A stretch of 64,000 bases of DNA from Hyphomonadaceae bacterium ML37 (GTDB lineage Bacteria; Pseudomonadota; Alphaproteobacteria; Caulobacterales; Maricaulaceae): assembly GCA_027627685.1 (NCBI GenBank), contig CP091241.1:2974462-3038461 (forward strand), given 5' to 3'. The translations under genes and the position numbers were made by a program. The notes beneath the pieces were generated by a model. That model did not search any database, had not been told where the DNA came from, and was given only the letters and a program-made list of their open reading frames with translations. Below are positions 57,801 to 64,000 of the stretch, in pieces (the stretch's first letter is position 1; each line of letters opens with the position of its first letter).

Positions 57801-57914
57801 TTCGTCTTCGTCTTCTTCAGACTGACCATAAGCGACCGCGCCGGTCATGCTGACCGCGGCGAAGCCCGCCAAAATCGTCGAGCGCAGGAGGCGCTCCTTT
57901 TCCCAAATTTTCAC
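54834..57914 (-). CDS. TonB-dependent outer-membrane receptor
   Basis: A 1026-residue porin-like receptor. Signal peptide (LLRSTILAGFAAVSMTGAVA YGQ), an acidic Pro-rich stretch (EEDEDEEDTPPPPRAQQ), then the TonB box region IVVTGSLLRRDEF, the plug with VSLRGLGAQRTLLLFNGRR and NTIPQSAVQRIEILKDG, and a long beta-barrel ending in SAFFQVARTF with terminal Phe as expected for barrel insertion. This LRGLGAQRTLLLFNGRR type belongs to large receptors often linked to oligosaccharide or peptide uptake. Substrate is not deducible; the downstream S9 peptidase hints at peptides. Confidence 0.93.
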   Translation of the reverse strand: MKIWEKERLLRSTILAGFAAVSMTGAVAYGQSEEDEDEEDTPPPPRAQQSSDRIVVTGSLLRRDEFTSSAPIQVITAEIASIEGLVDTAEILQDSSIAAGSQQINTQFGGFIVNGGPGVQTVSLRGLGAQRTLLLFNGRRFGPSGVEGRVGAVDLNTIPQSAVQRIEILKDGASSIYGSDAVAGVINVITRTQIDRPSLRVSASVPFEGAGETYTVDGAMGFNFDRGFITASASYTRVESISRADRDYFSCAADYVFDPVTGARIDRTENNPTSPNAGNFKCFNTGVINSIDVFNGMTRRFVIDPNATPGQLAAGVFPGFRLTGVNGTPNDAQGRPVGTLEQDTDDPRILEDHIIPLTERLAVYLTGEFDLGPAQLYGELLYNNRQTEQQRTRQFFPWSRNALFGNDLATGGNQFASVILPANCLNEGTGTYTASCGPAPSFIRPIALIPFNTSVDIDYWYGVAGVRGDFGPNFGFLSNWSWDASLSHSISDGSYTRDTVDVRNVEDALDARSDVRHVLDGGGNVVCVRPSDGSSCVAINYFTTDFMAGNLTQEQRDFLFTTDTGNTEYTQTTFNAIMTGEAFSLPAGPVGVAMGVEYRRSEIDDQPGPLSFGNNQWGLTSAVNTQGVDELYEIFGEVEVPLLAGLPGIESLTLNASGRYFDYDLYDADSVYKLGANWQINPLLRLRATYGTSFRAPGLFELYLGNQTGFGGQGIDPCIDWGTSTNVVLQANCAADGIPDNYAGVGPSALIISGGGAGVLRPETSDSLTVGLIFTPTELALSIALDYFEIEVNDQVAQLGGGNILAACYGSPVFPNDFCNLFVRNTDPLSPGFLNIVSVNNNFVNINSQRTVGLDATVRYEHEFSFGRLSVDANGTWTFEDVVDAFGGLNGFTSNDFNGQIGQPDFVARANIGFRRGDWTYSWFSDYTQRMSNDQAFGGNIFDFRGDNGLQQAFFKQTTETLITHGASVRYVGGDWSVIAGVRNIFDEQPPFVSTGTTSRLGNASLSATQFDLRGRSAFFQVARTF

Positions 57915-58153
57915 GATCGTTCCCCTTTGTGTTGGACCGTTCTATTGCGCCGGCGACCGGCTGCTAGCGCGGATCGCCGCACTTAGCGGGGACTATGGGG
58001 GGCTCAACGCGGACACGTAAAGCGCCGTCAACCGTGATCCGCCCGTGATTTACCGCTTTTGCCGCGCGATTGTTGCAGAAAAGCCATAATGTCTTAATCG
58101 CGCCGTAATTTCCCGGCCGCGGGGGGTCAGCCCGCTCCCGCAGCCAAGCGAGA
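57915..58153. other. Intergenic stretch between receptor gene and tRNA-Val promoter
   Basis: Part of a 331-base gap. It should carry the promoter and operator of the receptor gene (minus strand), with an AT-richer area around 58040-58120. I see TTAATCGCGCCGTAAT near 58094 and a direct CCGTGAT/CCCGTGAT pair at about 58030. No gene and no confident promoter could be assigned. Confidence 0.4.
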
Positions 58154-58182
58154 TTGACAGGCTCGCCGCGGCCAGCTTAAGA
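58154..58182 (+). promoter_or_regulatory. Promoter of tRNA-Val
   Basis: TTGACA followed after exactly 17 bases by TTAAGA. The -35 hexamer is the full sigma70 consensus. The mature tRNA begins 64 bases past the -10. Sequence-only assignment. Confidence 0.6.
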
Positions 58183-58245
58183 CGCGCGTCCTCCCGCAAG
58201 GCGGCGCAGCGCGTTGGTCCGGGCGGGGGCTCTAAAGTCTGGTGC

Positions 58246-58322
<77 letters not shown>

Positions 58323-58336
58323 TTTTTTCTGATTCC

Positions 58337-58484
58337 CCGCACATCCGTGCGTCGCGCCTCGCATGAGCTCGGGCGCGCGTTTGCGCTTGCGGCGCTGCGC
58401 GCCGTTTTTTGATGCTCCGCACATCCGTGCGTCGCGCCTCGCATCAGCTCGCGCGCGCAGTCGCGCTCTCGGCGCTGCGCGCCG
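58337..58484. repeat. 80-bp tandem repeat downstream of tRNA-Val
   Basis: Two direct copies (58337-58404 and 58417-58484), period 80 bases, each beginning CCGCACATCCGTGCGTCGCG and ending CGGCGCTGCGCGCCG, with a few scattered changes and a T-run before each. The closing CGGCGC..GCGCCG is itself palindromic. No convincing gene overlaps it. Confidence 0.85.
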
Positions 58485-58515
58485 GGGGATAAATCCGGCC
58501 TGGTCAAGCGCCCTC

Positions 58516-58589
58516 CGGCCCCGCAGGGGCCGCAAGGCCGAACGGCCGCCCGCGCTGATGCGCGGAACATCGCAGCCCGGAGGGCTGCG
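58516..58589. repeat. GC-rich palindrome cluster after the glycosyltransferase gene
   Basis: CGGCCCC-GCA-GGGGCCG (58516-58532) and CGCAGCCC-GGA-GGGCTGCG (58571-58589) lie between the tandem repeat and the wecG-like stop. They lack T-runs but may help terminate the minus-strand transcript. Similar palindromes occur near 32750. Confidence 0.5.
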
Positions 58590-58592
58590 GCG

Positions 58593-59432
58593 CTAAAACA
58601 ACTTTTGCAGATCGCGCTCGAATGCGCGCAACCGGGCGCGCGCCTTGCGCCACTCCCACCACAGCACCATCACCTTGGGTCCCTCGACCAGATAGCGCTT
58701 CCACATGCGGGCCGGCTCCTCACTCAGCCGGTGCAGCCATTCCAGGCGCAGGCGCTGGATCCAGCGCGGCGCCCGGCGGGCCTGGCCTGACAGGAAATCC
58801 AATGACGCCCCCACGCACAGGCCCACGCCGGTGCAGTCACCGCGCTCCAGGCAGGCCTCGGCGATCATTTCCTGCTGGGGCGAACCCACACACAGGAAAA
58901 TGAAGCGGGCCGGATTGGCGGCGACGAAGGCGGCGCACTCGGCAATCGCTTCGGGCTTGTGGCGCAGGCCCATGGGCGGCTCATGCCAACGCACATCGGT
59001 CAGGCCATAACGCGCCTTGACCCCGTCAATCACCACCTGCGACCCGCCTATGACCACTACGGGCTCGTCCCGGTCAATGGCGGTCTCGAACAGGGCTTCG
59101 GTCAGGTCAGACCCCGCCGTCACGTCCACATCCTCGCCCGACAGCGCCGCCAGTAATTCCAGCACCCGGCTGTCGCACACGGTCAGCCACGCCTGGGCGT
59201 AGAGCGGCGCCAGCGCGCGGTCGTGGCGCATGCGCACCAGATGATCGACATTGGGCGTGACGACGAAGGCGAAGGGGGCGTCCGGCGCCCGCATGGCGAT
59301 GCGCTCCAGCGCGGTGTTAAAACCGATCCGGTCGAAGGCCGTGTTCAGGAACCAGACATGGCGCGAGGCGACCCGGCGGTCGACGAGCGGCGCCGCTGCA
59401 CGAAAGGCTTGCTGGGTCTGGGGCGCAGTCAT
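58593..59432 (-). CDS. WecG/TagA/CpsF-family glycosyltransferase
   Basis: A 279-residue cytoplasmic or membrane-associated glycosyltransferase (GT26). Diagnostic stretches are VVTPNVDHLVRMRHDRALAP, DSRVLELLAALSG, VVIGGSQVVIDGVKARY, FLCVGSPQQEMIAEAC and GASLDFLSGQARRAPRW. The family transfers N-acetylmannosamine or its uronic acid (or related sugars) to lipid-linked precursors of surface polysaccharides. No other polysaccharide gene is near enough to name the polymer. It comes 61 bases after mnmC on the same strand. Confidence 0.92.
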   Translation of the reverse strand: MTAPQTQQAFRAAAPLVDRRVASRHVWFLNTAFDRIGFNTALERIAMRAPDAPFAFVVTPNVDHLVRMRHDRALAPLYAQAWLTVCDSRVLELLAALSGEDVDVTAGSDLTEALFETAIDRDEPVVVIGGSQVVIDGVKARYGLTDVRWHEPPMGLRHKPEAIAECAAFVAANPARFIFLCVGSPQQEMIAEACLERGDCTGVGLCVGASLDFLSGQARRAPRWIQRLRLEWLHRLSEEPARMWKRYLVEGPKVMVLWWEWRKARARLRAFERDLQKLF

Positions 59433-59493
59433 GGCGTGCCGTTTTGCTCCACGCGGCGGGTCTCGCAGCGGGAGGCGCGCAAAAGCCGGGCCG

Positions 59494-61374
59494 TCAGCCC
59501 CGCTTCAACGCCCGCCAGGTCAGGCGCGCCGGGTGCAAAGCCTCCAGCGCCGCGCGCTCCAGCGGCGACGGCTCGCCGCAGATCTGGCTGACCATTGCCT
59601 CGGCCAGCAGAGGCCCATGGGCGAAACCGCGCGCGCCCAGACCGGTCAGGGTGAAGACACGCGGCGACAGCCCGGCGCCGGGCTGTGGCGGAACCACGCC
59701 TGCACGGCCTTGTGCATGAGGAGCCCAGAGCGCGGAGAATGCCTCATCCGGCAGCGGCCCCACCGCCGGCAACCGGTCCGCCGCAGCGGCCCGCACGCCG
59801 CCCCATTGGTCACGCACGGCGCCCAGCGCCTGTGCCAGCCCCGCCGGCCCCTCCTGCGCCAAAGCGCGCAGCGCCGCCTCGGCGCGGGCCGCCTCGCCGG
59901 GATCATCGCCCTTGTCATGGGTGGCGCCCAGCATCAGGCCATCTTGCATGGCCGCCGCATACCCGCCCCAGGCCGCGGCGGAGGCGGGGGCAAACGCGCT
60001 GGCGAACACCGCCACTTGGCCTGCCGTGGCCTCCAGCGGCAATTGGCCCGCCATCAGATGACGCCCCGCCGCGCCGCCCGCGAGGATCACAGCGGCGAAC
60101 TCACCGAGGGTTCCACCGTCCGGACCGATCAGCCGCACGCTGTCTGGTCCGGGCTCCAGCGCCGCCACCCGCGCATCGCGCAGCTCCGCCGCGCCGCCCA
60201 GCGCCGCCAGCAGGCGCGAGGGTTCGAATATTCCGGCGCGGGCCATGAACAGGCCGGGTGCGTCCCATCCTGTGGAAAGCCCGGTATCGCTCGGCTCCAG
60301 CCAGGTGAAATCATCGTCCAGCGCGTCGGCCAGGCGCTGCAGCCGCTCGGCCCCGCCCAGGCGCAGGACGCCCGCGCCGTCGAACGCCCCGGCCTGGCGG
60401 TAGCGCTGAGCCGCAAAATCAAACGCTGCCAGCAGAGCGCGATTATGGGGACGGTCCGCCGCTTCGAGACGCGGCGTCAGCAGGCCCAGCGGCGCCCCTG
60501 ACGCGCCTGCGCCCCAGGCACCGTCTGCAAACACGGTGACCTGGCGCCCGCGCCGGGCGAAGGCGTCGGCGAGGCTCGCCGCAGCAATGCCGCCCCCGAT
60601 GATCGCCACAGGTCCGTCAATCTGACCGGCCGGCGCAAACGGCCGGGCCAGCGGGGTGCGCGGCGGCCCGGCATAGACCGCCTCCAGCCGCTCGCGCTTG
60701 CGCCCGAAACCGGGCCGCTTGGCCACATCGAAGCCCGAGGCGGCGAGACCCCGGCGCACGGCGCCCGCCACGGTGAAGGTCGCCACGCGGGCGCCCGGCG
60801 CGCACAGGCGGGCGATGCGCGCCAGCACGGCCTCACCCCACATGTCCGGGTTTTTCGCCGGCGCGAAGCCGTCGAGGAACCAGGCATCCGCCGCGAAATC
60901 CATCTGATCAAGCGCGTGGGCCACCGCGTCATGATGGATTGTCAGGCAGACCCGGCCGTTGTCAAACACCCGCCGGTGCGGCCCGCAATGGGGCGACGGC
61001 CAGGCGTCCAGCAGGGCTTCGGCGAGAGAGGCGAGCTCGGGAAACAGGGCCAGCGCCCGGCCGGCATCGGCGCGGGTCAGCGGGAAGCCCTCGACAGACA
61101 CGATGTGCAGGCGTGCGCCGTCGGGTGCGTGGCGACGGAAACTGTCCCACAGCGCCAGGCAGTTGAGCCCGGTCCCGAAGCCCAGCTCGCCCACCACGTT
61201 GACGCCGCCATGGAAGCGCTCGGGATACCCGGCGCCGGCTACAAACACGGCGCGCGCCTCGGCCAGCCCGTCCTCGGGCTGGAAATACATGTCGCCATGA
61301 TCGCGCGCCAGCGGACCGGACGGCCAGTCGAGGCGCGCATGCGGACGTTTCAGGATGGGGGGTTCAGACGCCAT
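59494..61374 (-). CDS. mnmC: Bifunctional tRNA wobble-uridine enzyme MnmC
   Basis: A 626-residue two-domain enzyme. The N-terminal SAM-dependent methyltransferase (about 1-240) has VVGELGFGTGLNCLALW and the WFLDGFAPAKNPDMWGE motif. The C-terminal FAD oxidoreductase (about 260-600) opens with VAIIGGGIAAASLADAFARRG. It turns cmnm5(s2)U34 into mnm5(s2)U34. ATG 61374 is used. With MnmH in the same window, both acting on U34, this supports full wobble modification. The upstream motA gene ends 57 bases before it. Confidence 0.92.
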   Translation of the reverse strand: MASEPPILKRPHARLDWPSGPLARDHGDMYFQPEDGLAEARAVFVAGAGYPERFHGGVNVVGELGFGTGLNCLALWDSFRRHAPDGARLHIVSVEGFPLTRADAGRALALFPELASLAEALLDAWPSPHCGPHRRVFDNGRVCLTIHHDAVAHALDQMDFAADAWFLDGFAPAKNPDMWGEAVLARIARLCAPGARVATFTVAGAVRRGLAASGFDVAKRPGFGRKRERLEAVYAGPPRTPLARPFAPAGQIDGPVAIIGGGIAAASLADAFARRGRQVTVFADGAWGAGASGAPLGLLTPRLEAADRPHNRALLAAFDFAAQRYRQAGAFDGAGVLRLGGAERLQRLADALDDDFTWLEPSDTGLSTGWDAPGLFMARAGIFEPSRLLAALGGAAELRDARVAALEPGPDSVRLIGPDGGTLGEFAAVILAGGAAGRHLMAGQLPLEATAGQVAVFASAFAPASAAAWGGYAAAMQDGLMLGATHDKGDDPGEAARAEAALRALAQEGPAGLAQALGAVRDQWGGVRAAAADRLPAVGPLPDEAFSALWAPHAQGRAGVVPPQPGAGLSPRVFTLTGLGARGFAHGPLLAEAMVSQICGEPSPLERAALEALHPARLTWRALKRG

Positions 61375-61431
61375 GATGCGTCCGCCATGGCCGATGGCCA
61401 CGGCGGACGCAAGGCTTGAGTGGCGGCGGCC

Positions 61432-62298
61432 TTACGCCGCCTGCACGGTGGAGATGGCTTCTTCCAGCTCCATGAAGCTCGGCTGGAAGGCGCTGGGCAC
61501 CGCGCCACGGCCGATCTCGACGGAAATCTGGGCGGCGTTGCCATGCAGGTGGGCGACCAGAACGTTCTGGATGATCTGGTAGAAAATGCCCTCTTCGTCA
61601 TAGACCGCCTGCATGCGCGCCGCGAACGGGCCGACAAAGCCATAAGCCAGAAACACGCCCAGGAAGGTGCCGGTCAGCGCGCCGCCAATCATCTTGCCCA
61701 GAATGGCGGGCGGCGCATCGATGCCGCCCATGGTCTTGATGATGCCCAGCACCGCGGCCACGATGCCCAGCGCCGGCAGGGCGTCGGCCATGGTCTGCAT
61801 GGCGTGGGCGGGGCTGGCCGCTTCGTGATGGTGCTTTTCCAGCTGCTTTTCCATCGCGTCCTCGACCTGGTGGGGATCTTCCAGGTTCATGGTCATCATG
61901 CGCAGCGTGTCGCAGATGAAATCTACCGCGAAATGGTCTTTGAGGATGCGCGGATAGGCCGTGAAGATCGCGCTCTCGTGCGGCTTCTCGATATGAGCTT
62001 CCAGCGCGATGACGCCCTTGGTCTTCATGGTCTTGGTCAGCTGGAACAGAAGCGTGAGCAGGTCGATATAATCCTGCTGCTTCCACTTGGCCCCCGCGAC
62101 GATCTTGCCCAGATCGCCCAGCGTCTTGGTGACCGTCTTGGGCGCATTGCCGATAAGGAAGGCGCCGACCGCCGCCCCGCCAATCATCATCATCTCGAAG
62201 GGGAGCGCCTTCAGGATGATGTCAAACTTGCCGCCTGACAGCACAAAGCCGCCAAACACGAGGCCGAATACGGCTACGATGCCGATGATCTGAAACAT
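61432..62298 (-). CDS. motA: Flagellar motor stator protein MotA
   Basis: Proton-channel subunit of the flagellar stator. The 288-residue protein has four membrane segments: about 2-20, 34-50, 170-192 and 200-222. The two last hold the conserved prolines and glycines of MotA (ALPALGIVAAVLGIIKTMGG and GTFLGVFLAYGFVGPFAARM). A cytoplasmic loop of about 120 residues, with charged residues for FliG contact, lies between TM2 and TM3. motB is not adjacent, as in Caulobacter. Start ATG 62298; upstream of it is a 110-base gap. Confidence 0.95.
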   Translation of the reverse strand: MFQIIGIVAVFGLVFGGFVLSGGKFDIILKALPFEMMMIGGAAVGAFLIGNAPKTVTKTLGDLGKIVAGAKWKQQDYIDLLTLLFQLTKTMKTKGVIALEAHIEKPHESAIFTAYPRILKDHFAVDFICDTLRMMTMNLEDPHQVEDAMEKQLEKHHHEAASPAHAMQTMADALPALGIVAAVLGIIKTMGGIDAPPAILGKMIGGALTGTFLGVFLAYGFVGPFAARMQAVYDEEGIFYQIIQNVLVAHLHGNAAQISVEIGRGAVPSAFQPSFMELEEAISTVQAA

Positions 62299-62408
62299 GT
62301 CCCACCACCCGTTTTTGTCCGTCCGCTCTCCGCCCCGGCGGGTGGTCCCGCTCTGTCAGGCTTTTGTGGAGATGCGTCCGATTTCGGGACGGTTATGACA
62401 GAGGATGC

Positions 62409-63161
62409 TTAAAGCCCAGTTTGCGTGGCGTTAGCAGGCGATTCACCATCTGGCCGGCGCGCCGCCTCCACCAAAGTGGTGAACAGGGCGCGCATATCGC
62501 GCCGGTACAGCATCATTTCAGGATGAAACTGCACGGCCATGCGCAGCACGCCGGGCGGGCCTTCCAGGGCTTGGGCTTCGCCATGTTCGCCGCGTGCGCT
62601 GACGCGCAGCCCCTCGCCCAGATCGTCCACCGCCTGACGGTGCAGGGAATTGACCCGTGCCCGCGTCCGTCCCCACAGGCGCGCCAGCCGTGTGCCGGGG
62701 GTGATGTCGACTTTCTTGCGGTAGAGCATGTAGCCCAGCGGCGTGGACGGCAGGGTGTCCAGCACCTCCTTGTCTAGGATGTCGCTCACCGCGCCGCCGC
62801 GGGCGACATTGAGAAGCTGCATGCCCCGGCAGATCGCCAGCACCGGACGCCGGAGCGCCCAGAAGGCCTGCGCCCATTCCAGCTCGAGCCCGTCACGGCC
62901 CCGGTCATAGCGCGCGCCGGGGCTGACATCGCGCCCGTAGGCGTCGGGATGAATGTTCAGACCGCCCGCCAGAATAAGCCCGTCGAACGCGTCCGGCCGG
63001 GCGTCCGCAGTGCGCGGCGTCACGCGCACAGCCCGTCCGCCCGCCAGGCGCACGCCCGCCCAGATCAGGGTGAACACGCCGTAATCGGTCCCCGCCGAGG
63101 TGGTGACGGCGATGGTGGGGCGGCGCACTGCGGTGTCAGGGTCAGCGTCAGATTCACTCAT
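62409..63161 (-). CDS. Class I glutamine-amidotransferase-like hydrolase (PuuD type)
   Basis: A 250-residue C26-family protein. Nucleophile Cys111 in LAICRGMQLLNVARGG, and His213 and Glu215 in VQFHPE, form the triad; LILAGGLNIHPDAYG is the oxyanion region. PuuD hydrolyses gamma-glutamyl-GABA in putrescine breakdown, but no other puu gene is present and the overlapping neighbour is an ATP-grasp ligase, so it may trim or release a gamma-glutamyl or amide product instead. ATG 63161; it overlaps the end of the ATP-grasp gene by 8 bases. Confidence 0.85.
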   Translation of the reverse strand: MSESDADPDTAVRRPTIAVTTSAGTDYGVFTLIWAGVRLAGGRAVRVTPRTADARPDAFDGLILAGGLNIHPDAYGRDVSPGARYDRGRDGLELEWAQAFWALRRPVLAICRGMQLLNVARGGAVSDILDKEVLDTLPSTPLGYMLYRKKVDITPGTRLARLWGRTRARVNSLHRQAVDDLGEGLRVSARGEHGEAQALEGPPGVLRMAVQFHPEMMLYRRDMRALFTTLVEAARRPDGESPANATQTGL

Positions 63162-64000
63162 CAAATCTCAGCTCTGGCGGCAATTCCCCCCGCCGGATCA
63201 TGGACGACAGGACGAACAAGACGCCCAGCGTGGTGCCCGGATCATCCAGCGGAATGAAGTCCGTGGCCGCGCCGGCGGTCTGTTCGCGGGTCTCCCCGAG
63301 CGCCTTGAGATAGGCCCCCAGCGACTTCACATCAAACAGGCCGTTGATGAATTCCCCAAAGCCTTTCTGATCCCGGTCCGCCAGCTTGTCCCAGCGCTCG
63401 GAAAGGTTTTTGAAATAGGAGTCTTCCTCGGCGATGGACTGGGCCGCGCTCAGGAAGGCCAGCAGCGGCACTTTGGAGCGCCGGCCGATGGTCACCTTGG
63501 GCGGCTCAAGCACCGGATCGCCGGTCACCTGCCGGTAGAGCAGCCAGGGGAAGTCCACCCCGCTGGCGACAGACTGGAACAGGCCCGCCCAGAAGCGCGG
63601 ATTGACCTCGATAAGGGACGGCTTGTCATCCGCCTTCCCGGTCCAGCGGTAATCGATCTCGCACACGCCCGACCATTTAAGATAACGGAGAAGTTTCGCC
63701 GCCTCCTCCTTGAACGGGGCGCTGTCCACGGTCTCGCGCAAGACCCCCGCGCCGCGCTTGGGCGGGAAGCCGTGCAGGCTGCGATAGGTCATCCAGGCGC
63801 GCAGCTCGCCATCCTCGCACAGGGCGCAAAAGCAGAAATCATCGCCCGGCGCAGCCTCCTGTACGAGCGGCCATTCGGTCTTGCTGCGCGGCGGCTTGTC
63901 TTCGAGCCAGGCTTTCAGCCTGGCGGCGCTGTCATGGCGCGCCACGCCGCGCCCGCCCACGCCGCGCGCCGGCTTGGTGATGAGCGGAAAGGCGAGGCTC
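63154..64000 (-). CDS. ATP-grasp ligase, 5' end outside window
   Basis: The frame is open to base 64000, so the start is missing; about 280 C-terminal residues are seen. The segment LAFPLITKPARGVGGRGVA is the nucleotide-binding lysine strand and Gly-rich loop, and IDYRWTG followed by LIEVNPRFWAG is the metal-binding E-x-N motif. These mark an ATP-grasp carboxylate-amine ligase of the carbamoyl-phosphate-synthase-like type, not a purine enzyme. The last about 100 residues are helical and unrecognised. Substrates unknown. The gene overlaps the PuuD-like gene by 8 bases, suggesting one pathway. Confidence 0.8.
   Translation of the reverse strand, partial: SLAFPLITKPARGVGGRGVARHDSAARLKAWLEDKPPRSKTEWPLVQEAAPGDDFCFCALCEDGELRAWMTYRSLHGFPPKRGAGVLRETVDSAPFKEEAAKLLRYLKWSGVCEIDYRWTGKADDKPSLIEVNPRFWAGLFQSVASGVDFPWLLYRQVTGDPVLEPPKVTIGRRSKVPLLAFLSAAQSIAEEDSYFKNLSERWDKLADRDQKGFGEFINGLFDVKSLGAYLKALGETREQTAGAATDFIPLDDPGTTLGVLFVLSSMIRRGELPPELRFDE

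Noticed and set aside
58323..58592. Remnant of a prophage or genomic island attachment site
   Set aside because: A tRNA 3' flank repeat was considered, but the duplicated sequence does not contain the tRNA 3' end and no integrase or phage gene is near. It is kept only as a possibility in the findings.

Overview
The window reads as chromosomal, gene-dense, high-GC DNA of an alphaproteobacterium close to the Maricaulis/Oceanicaulis side of the Caulobacterales (taxon inferred, not proven). The evidence is a DivL-type kinase homologue with tyrosine in place of the phospho-accepting histidine, a CpdR-type single-domain response regulator beside an N-formylglutamate amidohydrolase, and several alphaproteobacterial families (FYDLN-acid/TIGR02300, TIGR02302/DUF4175, DUF1150, DUF2125). 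A ruvCAB - tol-pal - tilS - ftsH order and a large TonB-dependent receptor fit the same group. I found no CRISPR array, transposase, integrase, phage gene or rRNA. Two tRNA genes are present: Ala-GGC and Val-GAC.

Layout. 1-6.5 kb (+): truncated gene, ArsR-methyltransferase fusion, pgi, tkt, mgtE. 6.6-8.35 kb (-): a Tat-type lipoprotein with DxDSG repeats and a JmjC-like cupin oxygenase. 8.5-21.55 kb (+): ruvC-ruvA-ruvB-ybgC, tolQ-tolR-tolA-tolB-pal-cpoB, tilS, ftsH, terminator, folP-mnmH. 21.7-24.9 kb (-): gyrB and a LysE-type exporter. 25-29.6 kb: YciI and Rieske proteins, DUF1150, DUF533, tRNA-Ala, FYDLN-acid protein, aroA, a lone receiver protein. 29.6-36.9 kb: a very large membrane protein (DUF4175), a TonB-C lipoprotein, the DivL homologue, a secreted trypsin-like protease. 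36.9-41.7 kb: zinc-ribbon protein divergent from ftsE-ftsX-ydcF-plsC-DUF2125. 41.7-45.6 kb (-): UbiH-type hydroxylase, rpmE, and an orphan stator-like MotA/OmpA pair. 45.8-48.3 kb (+): mtaB-ftsY. 48.3-52 kb (-): RutE-like nitroreductase, Nfu, HisN-like phosphatase, XRE regulator, HutG-like hydrolase. 52.1-52.5 kb (+): cpdR. 52.6-57.9 kb (-): S9 peptidase and TonB-dependent receptor. 58.2 kb: tRNA-Val followed by an 80-bp tandem repeat. 58.6-64 kb (-): WecG/TagA glycosyltransferase, MnmC, MotA, a class-I amidotransferase-fold hydrolase overlapping an ATP-grasp gene cut by the window end.

Themes. Envelope constriction and maintenance dominate: Tol-Pal, FtsEX, FtsH, FtsY, PlsC, TonB-like proteins and three different MotA/TolQ/ExbB-family channels. 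Four enzymes that modify the tRNA anticodon loop occur in one window (TilS, MnmH, MtaB, MnmC). Two proteins, DivL and CpdR, belong to the Caulobacter-type CtrA cell-cycle circuit. I see no convincing wholly new defence or mobile system. The best leads for less-described biology are the two-gene MotA/OmpA stator-like operon, the DxDSG-repeat lipoprotein, the Cys-repeat protease and the ATP-grasp/hydrolase pair.
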